Source of the DNA: Dipylidium caninum
Lineage: Eukaryota > Platyhelminthes > Cestoda > Cyclophyllidea > Dipylidiidae
DNA length: 64,000 nt
Assembly (NCBI GenBank): GCA_017562135.1
Contig: QEYB01000911.1
Coordinates: 62,001-126,000 of the forward strand
Reading direction: 5' to 3'
The notes under the pieces were generated by a model. That model saw only the letters and a program-made list of their open reading frames with translations, had not been told where the DNA came from and did no database searches. Each line of letters starts with the position of its first letter. Position 1 is the stretch's first letter. Below are positions 40,101 to 51,067 of the stretch, piece by piece. The position numbers and the translations under genes are program-made.

Positions 40101-43100
40101 TCCTCGCCACGCCATTGGCCAGTCCGAGATTGTTGGTTCGGGTAATGGGATTTCTAGGATAATTTAGGCTCCCATTTTTCATTCCTACTCATATCATCAG
40201 TGGACGATTCGAGCGATGGAAGGCGATCGTATCGCACATCCTCACCACCATCGTCATCATCACCGCTACCGTCATAAACCGTCATCTCTCACCAGGCTGC
40301 AACCAGCAACCACCTCATGGTTTAAGTAGACACTTTGCTAAAGTCCGATTGGGATACCGATAAGATTTTATTTATAGTTCTCCTCCTTCCGAGTGAATTT
40401 TGAATGTTAGAACACCAGTTTGGCTCTCTCTGGCCATTGGAAAGACTCCTACAGGGAGGCACATCGTTATGTTAAACGGAACGTTGTTAGATTAGCGTAC
40501 CTGCCTGGCGTCGAAGCGTGTGTCTAGCATTGCCTCAAAATACCCAAACCACAGCCTCTTTAGCCCTATTAAGACGATGGGAGCGGAGATTCTGCACCAC
40601 TTCACCAGTTTGAAATAGGAATACATGGTCAGGATGGAAAGTCGATGGGTGCCGGGTGTTGGGAATTACTTTGAGGACGACCCAAATCCTCATCTCCGCC
40701 CGAATTGGAGAGGTATTTCGGTCTCTTCGAGACTCTTTTAGCCCTCCCTACTGAATGTGAAAATAGCGGCTGACTTTGGCCGCCGCTTGCCATTATTGTT
40801 GGTGGGAGTTGATCGACAAAACCATCGTCCAACCCACAATAAATCGTACGACTGTCGTTTTTTTGGAGCCTGCTGTTTGGATCCTCTGGTGCAAAGACGT
40901 CTTTCTCGAATTCGTTGCACTCCTGCTTCCGTAGACGCCCGAAGGGTGTATTAAGTGGCGTCATCAACATCGTCCTCTGTGTAAAATCTATTGATAATGC
41001 GGCGTTTTTTCAGGTCATCTTTGCAAATGTCACATGTGAGGAACGGACAGTTTGAATCATTGATGTTGGCAGGAGGAGTTCCAAGGTGGAGGAGATAACA
41101 AGCTCATAAAAATTGGCAACTTCACAGCAGGACCGAAGGTCGAAGGCTCCTAAATTGGGTGGTTATTTAACTCTGCTGCTTATATCCGAAGAGGATGTTG
41201 CAGACCTACGTCTCATACATATCGGTTAAAGGTCAAGGCTACAATCTGATGACCCCGGACAAGATGCACGTGGCTAATTGGCTTCGGAGTCTACCCTCGA
41301 GTGGCGACTTAGGCGCTGACTACCGTCCGCCTACACGTTTGGAGGTGAGCAAAGCCTCTCTCGTGCTCAATCTGCCCCCCACTCAACAACCCACGATGAC
41401 CGCCCCCGCCAACCTGCCGCGTCCACAGCCGTCGCCGTCGTCGATCGAGAAGACCGACACTGCCGAGGAGGAGCCGCCAAGTTTCCGCTCCTCGGAGGAT
41501 CAGATGCTCTTCCCGCCATTTTCCTCTCCCGTCCCAACGCCTCCCAATCACACTCGTCCCTCCACCAGCAATCTCACCAATCGAGTGAGTCAATGGGACG
41601 TTAAGATCACCGCTTTTGGCGGGTCTGGGTGAATTTCTTCCATACGAACCTTCAGTTGTATAACGAAGGCATTTCAGTCCAGGTTTTCTTCCGTTGGGAA
41701 GTTTAGTTTGCCCGAGAGATGCGTCGACTGGGGCGAGTTGATGAGGACGACTTAAATCTTCGAATAACGACTTCAAATGTATTATTTTTGGGGAAATTTT
41801 TAATGAGGCGTTCGGGGAATCAGAATAATTTTTTCAATCCGTTAATGGGCATTTTATTTGCTTAATTGCCTTATGCTTTTGCTCTAGCGGAGTGTTCACA
41901 TAACTTGCGTCTCTTTACAATTTTACCCTTAGTCATGGCAATCATTTGTGGGGATTTCGGTGCAATCCAGATGTGGGCCTCTCGCCCTCCACAGACTGTG
42001 CAAAGCTCTTCGACAAATAAATACAGTCAAATAAGGAAAGGAGTTTCTCCGCCTAAATGTCTATGCGTTTGAGTGGTGTGCACGGGAGTTGATGGTAGGA
42101 ATAAGCTAACTTATTGTCAAAAAAAGACAGCTTCTCCGCCTCTTCCCGATGTCTCCTCCGTCGAGTGGCCTTTTGTTGTCTGCCTTTACGTGGCAACTTG
42201 ACCTGATCCGCAAAAGTAGTCGGTGAACGAGTTCTTCTTCCGCCGGAGACGATTCATCTAACCTCTACCGACATGACAACATAAGACGAATGGTCTGTGC
42301 CTCTGCCTATAGGTTGGTCCTGTCTTGGAGGCAGATTAGACCAGGTTACTTCATTAGAATTGGGACCATGCCATTTCCCCGTGATGACGACCTTCGGCGG
42401 GTAACATCCGGACGAAAGACGGCTTGGTAGGGGGAATTAAATACTGCAGACGATGCGCTGCTAGACCGCAGAAGTGGAAGTCCAGCGCCTTTTGACAGGT
42501 GAAAATGCCGCTGGAGTTGGTGTTAGCTGCCTCGTAGGCTGGTCGAAATGCTGCGAAATGATGTGGCTTTGGCCTTGTTTTAAGTATGACAGTCTTGGGT
42601 TTGCAAATGTCATCTGTAAGGCATCACGCAGTCCTGCAATCTCTGCAGCCTGGATTGCCTCCGACACTTTCACGTTTGCATAAAGTGGTTCTCTTGTTAG
42701 TAAAATGAACCAAACAACGTCGTGCATGTCCTATACAACTTAAAACCTCACTTTGTAGTTACGTTACGAGGGGGATGGAAAGTCTTCTACGAAAGATGGA
42801 TACGCTACTTGCTAAATTTATTTGTAGAGGCTTATGTAGTTCGGACAAAAAGCAGCCTTCGGCAGGACGCTATCATTCGACTTAGATGATAACACTTAAT
42901 TCTCCCCTCCCCTTCCTTTCCTCCTGGATTTTTAGATATGCTTGCGCCGGAAAAGGTTGTTTTGTCCCCAAGGCTTTGCTTCTAATTTGTAGAGTTAGTC
43001 TGACGTCGCCGTCCCCCGGGTGTTGGCCTCGCCTCGGGTCGCACTCGCTCTATACACAGCGTGGCCCAAAGCCTGAGGCGGTCGCGTCGACGCACGACTG

Positions 43101-46100
43101 GCGATGATCAAGCCTGTCTGCGAAACCCTGTGATTCGGGGAACGTGTAATTATACACAGCCTTGTTAGTCGCCGCTCTCCCATTCTTTGCGTACATGGCG
43201 TGTGTATTCGCACCACGGTTCGGGCCATTTCGTGGGGTTCCTCTGAAAAACCATGCAAAATGCTTCCGGGGAAGGAAATGGGGCAGACAATGGGACGTTT
43301 TTGCTCTTCTCACTCCGAGGGAAGAGCTTTAACTCGGCGGCAAACGATGGGTTGAGAATCGTCTCAAGGCTCTGTCAAGCGGACTTCTCACCTCCAGGCT
43401 ACCCAGAATGGATGTTCGGGCATCATCGTTTCGCGTCTTTGTGGAGAAAGCCGTCTTCGCGAGTGCTAATCCTTTCTGAGGTTCACTAGCACGGAAAATC
43501 ACTTGAGGTCGCAGTGCCGACCCGCTTTACCCAACTCTCACCCTTTCGGTCTCATCCGCTTTCTCAGAAGGCCATGTAATGGCGCAAGTTGATTCCACCT
43601 TGCAGTGGGTGTATACTCCAAACCATGCTAGCCTTCAAGGCAGCATGGCAACACCGAACGATTTCCAGTTTATACCAATTTTTCTAGCAAAAAATTGATT
43701 TTGTCACGAAAAGTTCCTTTGTCTCTTACCGAGGCACGCCAATTTTACACCTATTTGTGTATAATCTTTCATTCGAGGGAGTCTTAGGCCCCACGTTCCC
43801 CTCGTGTCTTCCCTCAGCCCTTCGAACAACCGGATGGCAGTAGATCACTTCTGACGAAGAAACATTTGTGCGCCTTTCCACTGGCCAGGCTAAAAATGGA
43901 ACACACAAGGCTGTGGGTGACACTAGAGCTAAATAATTATCTCAGAATCGCCTTGTTCTACTGTCATGTCGAGTACTCTCAACTGTCAGCCTTAATTACT
44001 ATGCGTCCGCTCGTCCAGAACCGAGGAATTCTGCTCGAAGAGGATATTATTCATTGCCAATCTTACCATTGCGGGTCATCAAATGCATCGCGAGTTAGAC
44101 TGTCTAGCTAACGTAGCCCTGATGAGAACAATGTTGAAATAGACTTGCCCTCTGGAGACTGCACCTCGTGACATGGCCAGCAGGTAGCACTTCGGTACCA
44201 TTAATACCAGCCCTAATTTTCTGCCTTCGGAATGCGGGTGCGGAAAGTGATTTGTTTCAACAATCGTCTCCTCTGTCACCACCACAATTACATGTCGTCT
44301 CCGAGTTTCTCGCCTGTATCGACGGATTTGTGACGTGGTCCGTCAGCGGTCGGACTGGATGGGACGGCGGAGACCGATTAAATGCCAATTGGGAGAAGAG
44401 CTGCATCGAGAGATCCAACGGGCTGAGTGGGCGAGAAATATCAACAAATAGTCTTTAGACGAGAAGGAGGTCCTCAGTCTGCCTCAACACTTCCTTCATG
44501 CTTCAACACTTTCATATCAAGGCGACGTCTACATCCTCCGTTGTGCCGTTGTAGCCGTCATGTTAGTGAATCGCAGTTTCCATCTAAGGCTCTGCTACTC
44601 GGGGCGGAAGAGTCTTCGTGCTGCGCCATCCCACACTTACTTATAACTCTTTTCGGGGAGCAAAAATTGAACTGAATTTCAATCCTCATTGCGGCCAAAA
44701 TAGGCCCCACCAGTGGCGATCGGAGTGCGGACAGAGGGATGGCTGTCAAAAAGCCGCCGTGATGTGGTGCGCGAACGCCAAATGCGATCCCCTGGTCCTT
44801 TTTCAACACTGCGTGGTGCATATGAAATGGAAGATTTCTTATCTGGGTGCTTGCAACCACAATCCGATCGCTTTTTCCCTTTGGATCAGGTCACCACACA
44901 ACTTCATTACTGCGATGTGGTGATGTCCTCTTCGCCACCACAACGGACGCAGCGTTTCACTTGTCGTTCAGCGCGAGGATTCTTGTCTTCCCATTCCACA
45001 CTCCCACGGATAGCGACCGAGGAGGAAGAGGTCGAGAGGTCATCGGAGCCTATACTCTACCCTTATGCGTAACCAATGCGTCCTGGCATGTTATCCTTCT
45101 CAGTGTCTCAACATCTCCACTTTTTCGTTACCCTTTTCGTAGTCGGGTGTGACTTGTGAGTCGCAGATGGCGACTCTTTAACTCCATCAGGCGATGTTTA
45201 AACCTACTGTATATTTGACGGTGAAGTGAATCGAGGCAATTTAATGCCTCCCCTTGGGTCGTTTGCATTTGGTTAAGTGCACATGAATAAAAAAATCCTG
45301 GTGCCTGCCGTCAACCAGAAGGCTTTCTTAGTCCTACTAACAAGCACAACTTCCCTTACAATTCGCCGTTTCTATGGTTACCTTTTTTGACTATTTAGAC
45401 ACGATATTTGACAGGCTTGAGACAAGAGTGATGTGGACACAATTGCAATTCTCCAAAGTGCGCTTAGGTCTCCACTTCCGTCCCCTTTACGGTCACACGA
45501 CTCAGTTGGTGGGGCCAGGATTGCCTTGTGATCTTGGCCCGCCTTCTTCGAGTACTTCTGTAATTCTCCCGGAAAAAGGATCTTTCCAGCACCCTTCATT
45601 TTTCTCTCCCTACGGCTTTTCGCATTGACATGTTCATTATCGAGGCGAAATGTCGTTTCTCTTTTCGCCCTCAGAAACATCCATCTTTGCTCCTATAACA
45701 CATTCGCCCTCCTAATTTTTCAAATGACGGGAAAATACCGTGTCGACCCGACAGACGGAGGCCTACCCCCTGTCGGGGGCTCACTGCATGAAGTCGACAA
45801 ATAGTTTCCCGCGCCTGCTTTCTCGAATCCCTTCCCGCGCCTGCTTTCTCGAATCCCTCGGTTCTTGTTGAGATTCTATGGAATTTCACAGGACGACGCA
45901 TTCTTACGAGCCTAAACACGAAGACATGAGTGCGTGGGAGGGCAGCTGGCCGAGGCCCTTTTTTATGGGTCCAACACTGATTGACCAGCCGTCACTGTCC
46001 ACTCACGTACACAGTCTAAAGGCTCCAGCGCTTACACACTAGCACCTCCAACTATTCAATTTTCTATTTAATTTGCCACACTTCTTCGCACCCCGACGGT

Positions 46101-49100
46101 CGCGTCTGTCTTCTCCATTGAAAGATAGACGCACAAAGTGTTCACTGCTTGTGCACACCATTTGGAAATGTTCATATCTTTGACGACCTCCACATCGGCT
46201 TCCACTACGTGCTACTGTTTGTGTTTGTGTGTGCTGTGAAGTCTTATGCGTTCTCGCAATCAACTTGTTAACCAGTGAAATCGCCTTCTTCCCTCCCATT
46301 ATACGTCCCCTTGGCAAAGCTTACTATTCCTAAACTGTGATTGCCAATGGCCCACACAGTGGCATTGTCCTTCCATTAATAGCTAGACAAATTAAGGTAA
46401 TGCGCCCTCCTGCCGTATTGCATCCCACATCCCTGCTGTTATTAATTTCGTGAACTTCCTATCTTCTCTGGTGGCTGCAAAAAGTTATTGACCAGTTTGC
46501 TGGTAGGCGCCTTCCCAAAATCCGCCAACTGACAGTCCGAGTCGACGCCGCAATGAAAGTGATAGTGGTTGCGAATTACGCCCAATTCGACTATGAAGTC
46601 AACCGGTCTATGATGTCTCGCCTCGCTGGAAGGCGTTACCGGATGGTGGACGATATGTGACATCTTTTTGGTAGTCCTAGCTGTGTTCAGTCCCTTGAAC
46701 TTTTCCTGATGCCAATGTTAGGGGAGACTGTACTCGAGTGAGGAAATGTATTACAACTGTATTGTCCTAACAGCGAAGAAGCTTAAAGATCTGGTTTGAC
46801 AGATTTTTTAAGGGTAGTTTGTCACCTGAAGGTTTGACATCCCCTCCGAACATGTTTCCTCTTCCAGCTATCTGCTAGGCATCTGCAACAACAGCTTTCC
46901 CAGATGAAACGGGAGGCCTCTTCCACCAGCCGTTTGAACGGCCTTAATCGCAGTCGACTACTCAGATCTCAGTCTCCCCCTCCCGGGGGACCATCGGGTC
47001 CCCTCATTCCTCACCCGGTGGAGAAGGAGGTTGTCTCGCCCCGTGCTGGCGTCTCCACCTCAACCAGCTTCAACACCTCCCTCCATGAGCACCAGTCTGC
47101 GCTCCCACGAAACAGCACTCATGACTTCAAGTGAGTTTTATGGTACTTTCTGCCACTGTCCAAGTCAATCCTTCCCCTTGGCGATAGATGAGATTACGGC
47201 GACTGCGAATATTTGAGCTTCATTGGACAGACCTTTCTTGGTGTATCGAATGCAAATGTTCAGAAATGGGACTGGAACTGAGGTTGCTACAGATTGAAAG
47301 TAGGTATCTTTACAATTCATGCAAAAAAACCACCTGAAAACAATCCAACAGAAAAGACTAAAAGGCCACCGAATTGACCAGACGAGAAGGATGGATCAAC
47401 TGTTAATGGCTGAGGAGTGTGGAATAGTGAGCGAGGGTATTAAGGGTTCCTATTTTAGCCGTCGGATATGCTCTCGGGTACACACGTGAAGATGCTAGGC
47501 TGGACTCGAGGAAGTTCTGTCCAGTCTTGTCGGCAGGGGGCATTCAATAAATTCGCCTCCAAGTTGTCTCACACTTGTGTCGTGAGGCGTTCCTCTGCCA
47601 CGGCAACGCCTCAAAACCCTCCACCATAACACGGCCTGTTACCGCCTTTGGCGAGGGGTGGAGCGTACGAAAGATGGTTTGAACGATAAAAAACGACGCA
47701 CGCCTGCGTAGACCGCCGTTTTGCGTGTTCCTTAGAGTAAACTGATTAGGACTTCATAATTGGTGAAATTGTCGTTAGTCTGCCTTTGGACACGTTTTCC
47801 CGTTTATCGCCATGCAATGCTGCCTTTATGGGCAATCTGAGATGGTGGTTATCTGTATTTCTAGAAGAAAAGAAAGAAAAAACATTGAGGGAAACTGAGT
47901 CATCGGCGGCAGCGTTAGAGTACAACTGCTCGTCCTGACTCCTCCAAGTCTATCATCGTCTTCTATCTAGTGACGAGGACCTGTTTCAGCCTCGTGATGA
48001 TTTTTTGGATTCCACTCTTGTCACAACTCCGAAAACTCGTCTCTAAGTCATCCGTCCATACACGAGGCATCAATGTGTTCGTCTCCTACCCACACGCCAC
48101 ATGAGGCTGCCTTGCTTTGGTGTTTCGTGTGGTCTATCAGTGACAGGATGTTTCGGATAGCGGATAACCGAATGGTCGCAAATCCCACCGATAAGCACAG
48201 GTAGAAGTGTCCGTTTGTGCCTTTCAATCGCTCGAGACCATGGGTTGATTGAAATTGCATCTCGCCGAGTCAAACCGCTGAATAGACAAAAGGACACGTC
48301 CCGTCAGGATTCAACACGTCAGACACACTGAGTGGGTGTTTTTGTGGCTAATTCTCCATCGAGTTAATGGGCTAAAGACACACTTAGTCCTCCATTCTCG
48401 AAAATAATAAAGTGAGAAAGTGCTCATGTTGTATGCTGTTCTGTCGAACCAGAGGGGCGCAACCGCGTCTGGTCGGACTGAAGGTGATTTAACACCGGTT
48501 GGCTCACAATTTTCATCCTCGCTGTTATACTATTTTATTCGGATGGTCTCCTTTCATGGAAGGCAAATCGCCTAATCAACTGAAAAGATGAGAAATTGGG
48601 CTAGATTCCTTGTACTCAAAAGTAATAATCGCTGAGAGAACAAATCGTTGTTGTCGTGGCAACTGATGGAAATAACTTTTTTCCGCAACAAAATTATAGA
48701 CGCCGAGCTCAACTCTCCCAGTCGGTCTATTTGAGCTCCGGGGAGCCTACACGCCACTCGCATCACCAACTCGGTCGACCGCTTGGCGAGCAGCAGTCCT
48801 CCCGATTCGCCAAATCTGCCGATTTCCAAAGCCCTAATACGGCGTTCGGGGGAGAACAGCCGGTGTATCATGGGGACGAACTCAAAAAACATGGTAAAGC
48901 TCGCATTCCCCTAGGTACTCTCTTGCCACGACCCACACTTTGTCAATTTCTATGTCCCTTAGAGGAAATTTTGCCCAACCCCGGGAGGAGGCTTCTTTGT
49001 CAGCGCCCAGCGGTGCGCGAAAAAGGGTTTAACGCATGACTGATGCCTCCTCCGTCGAAGTACCTTGAACCCTGATGTAATTTGTGGTGGCTTTTAAAAT

Positions 49101-51067
49101 GTGAGCATAGCTTGTACTTCAGCTCTGTCGGATTAAATTGATGCTTTACTCGGCCGTTTGATCTCACTGACCTCGCCCTGACGACCAAAGAACGTCTTTT
49201 CTCACAGAAATTAGTGCCTTTAAGAACTTCCTCTTGCGCCATATCCTCGCCTTTCTTCCAACTGTTGGCTAAATCAGTCACTTCCCGTCGTACTCCTCGC
49301 AATCTTGCCCTCGGTCCCCGAAATTCCGAGCCTTTAGTTAAAGGTAATGAAAATGGGACAGCTACTTGCGTTAGCTTAGGCCTCTTTAGGATTTGCAGGT
49401 GCCGGGATCATTTCAGTTATCACTTTTTTTCGTTGAAAGCTTGGCGCCGATGGTAGCGCCGATGGTATCAGTTTCTTTGTATGGAATTAGGGCGATGGAC
49501 ATGCACATCCCACCCTAAGTTACTTTAGAAATTGTGTTTCTAAGGTCCAAATGCTTAGTCACATTTGTATAGCACTTGACGCGGTAAAGGTGAAAGGCAT
49601 TCATCTGCAAAGGCACCTATCATCGTGATGAGGTGGCACATTTACACCAGGAAATTTTGACAGCTTCGTGCGCAAATGGTTAAAATTTTGGGCTCGAGTT
49701 AGCATTTCCCTACGCACTAACTACGGTCTTCTACGCTCCCCAAGCCCAGGATCCGCTGGAGCGGATAGTCATCGCGCAGTTAATTCCCGGTAGCCATGGA
49801 GGTAGGGTCCGTTAGTACGGTAACTCGTTTAGGTTGGCAGGTCGCTCGTCAAGTCGTGGTGAGGGGATGTAGGGCGATCCGGGGTACCAAAGATTTGCTC
49901 TCCAATGGTGTATGAACCTTGTGATTCACGGTACTTTCAGGCTCAAGCTCGCTGTTGCAATGGTTCAAGCAGGGCGTTCGCAAGTTGCGCAACAGTCTCC
50001 GTCGCAGTCTGAGCAGGGATGAGTGGCCTGCACAGTCCATGCCATCCTTCCCTATGTTCTACCAAAACACCACCACTGCCAATTCCGTCACTCCGATAAT
50101 GCGCGGCCACAAACGCCAACCCTCGTGGCATTCTAAGACCCACCAATGTCGTAGTCGGACGGTTTCGGCGCGCGGTTCAAGTGGGGATGTTTACCCTCTT
50201 CATTCTGTCCTTCCCCGCATCGAACACGATCGCGGTAGTTCTGTCTCCAATCTACGTCGATGCTTAAGCCTTGCAGAGAGTCAGAACCGGGAAATCGGTA
50301 ACGGGGCAGGCAATATTCCTCCCTTCTCCATGGAAGTAATCCCCGAAACAGATCTGCAAACAAGTTCACAGAATCTTGGCCCCTCTCCCTACCTCCGACG
50401 GGATTCTACAATGGAACAAATTTTTGCGTGGCAGCAGGGTGCAGCTTCCATGCTGTCTCTCAACGCTACTCCGAACGGAGTAAGTGGAGCTGATCGCAGC
50501 TCCCAGTCAGACTCCCGCAACATGATTCACGCGCCAACCTTCCCCGAATCCATTGAGCTTCATCCCAACGGTACGACTTTTTTCCCAAGTCGCAATGAAT
50601 CGTTGCCAAACAACAATTATATGGCCCGCAGTGGGAGAGATTCAGGCTTCATAGATATCACCTCGCACCAGAACTTCGCCCAAATGGATTCGTCAGCTTA
50701 CTCGGTCATTCACTCGCGTCAACTCTCCGAACCGATAACTCAAGAGCCTTCTGACGTGAAGGAAATTACGGACGCGTTTGAAGGGCTCGCATCAGACGCA
50801 CTGAGAGGCTCCGGTCCGCTACTGTCGGCACCGTCCCTTCAAGTGCCCACATCTTCTCGTGAAGTGAATGGGATGGGAGTTGATAAATGGTGGACAGCAG
50901 GCTTTGCTACCATTCAGCAAAGCCAGCAACAGCAGCAGCAACAGCGCCAGCAAATGAGTGTCAACAATAGCGGTATCGATGGTGGTATTTTTCAGAACTG
51001 GAATGTTTATCAGAATGGAATTTTCTCGTCGACGAGTGGTGAGACACAGCCGCTTCAGGCAACATGA
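25147..51067 (+). CDS. STOX: Storkhead-box winged-helix protein (STOX/HAM-1 family), six recognised exons
   Basis: Exons: 25147-25482 (acceptor CCCTGCAG), 33872-34108, 41232-41584, 46868-47130, 48700-48893, 49941-51067. All phases agree, giving at least 836 residues. The N-terminus (R-L-A-P-A-R-V; Q-P-P-P-G-F-R-I-E-S-I-G) matches the STOX1 N-terminal region. Exon 2 plus the start of exon 3 form the Storkhead winged helix: L-E-E-V-I-F-Q-V-I, R-Q-S-V-Y-A-A-I-S-S-L-I, then I-Y-Y-C-G-Q-G-Y-N-L-M-T-P, equivalent to H-T-G-E-G-Y-F-I-V-T-P in vertebrate STOX. The last exon opens with a basic stretch (R-K-L-R-N-S-L-R-R-S-L-S-R-D-E-W-P) like the conserved region after the STOX domain, then a long Ser/Asn/Gln-rich disordered part with a polyQ tract. 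STOX/HAM-1 proteins act in the nucleus and cortex in transcription and asymmetric division (family knowledge). The exon 3 acceptor (GGTTAAAG) is pyrimidine-poor. The start codon is not located; the first in-frame ATG is 25185. Confidence 0.88.
28361..28375. repeat. Short GCCT tetranucleotide repeat
   Basis: GCCT repeated about 3.75 times, followed 16 bases later by another GCCTGCCT. It lies in STOX intron 1. Confidence 0.85.
29218..29237. repeat. (TG)10 microsatellite
   Basis: A perfect 20-base TG run in STOX intron 1. Confidence 0.95.
31675..31692. repeat. (GT)9 microsatellite
   Basis: A perfect 18-base GT run in STOX intron 1. Confidence 0.95.
35245..35261. repeat. (GA)8 microsatellite
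   Basis: A perfect 17-base GA run in STOX intron 2. Confidence 0.95.
40023..40043. repeat. Interrupted GT microsatellite
   Basis: GT repeats interrupted once by AT, in STOX intron 2. A looser GT tract lies near 39330-39350. Confidence 0.85.
41585..46867 (+). other. STOX: STOX intron 3 (5.3 kb)
   Basis: It runs from a consensus donor GTGAGT to acceptor CTTCCAG, phase 0 on both sides. It holds a perfect two-copy 26-base tandem duplication at 45806-45857. No nested gene is recognised. A second in-frame donor-like GTGAGC at 41345 could give a shorter exon 3. Confidence 0.7.
45806..45857. repeat. Perfect 26-bp tandem duplication
   Basis: Two identical 26-base copies abut: 45806-45831 and 45832-45857, each beginning TTCCCGCGCC and ending CGAATCCC. 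The copies show no mismatch, so the duplication is recent or gene-converted. Confidence 0.95.
47131..48699 (+). other. STOX: STOX intron 4 (1.6 kb)
   Basis: Donor GTGAGT to acceptor AAATTATAG, phase 2. The acceptor is the only nearby AG that opens the frame R-R-A-Q-L-S-Q-S-V-Y-L without a stop. No other feature is seen. Confidence 0.6.
48894..49940 (+). other. STOX: STOX intron 5 (1.0 kb)
   Basis: Donor GTAAAG to acceptor TACTTTCAG, phase 1. It contains a perfect 12-base tandem duplication at 49444-49467 and nothing else that I recognise. Confidence 0.65.
49444..49467. repeat. 12-bp tandem duplication
   Basis: GCGCCGATGGTA occurs twice in direct succession within STOX intron 5. Confidence 0.9.
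50915..50953 (+). repeat. STOX: CAG/CAA tract encoding polyglutamine in STOX
   Basis: Thirteen codons of mixed CAG and CAA encode Q-Q-S-Q-Q-Q-Q-Q-Q-Q-R-Q-Q near the C-terminus of the last STOX exon. Mixed codons make it more stable than a pure CAG run. Confidence 0.9.

Larger units (their letters stand above)
34109..41231 (+). other. STOX: STOX intron 2 (7.1 kb)
   Basis: This intron splits the winged-helix domain just before its C-terminal wing. It runs from donor GTGCGT to acceptor TTAAAG. The longest antisense frame inside (189 codons at 34716-35285) contains a GA microsatellite and low-complexity S/L runs, and I regard it as chance. No nested gene is supported. Confidence 0.65.
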
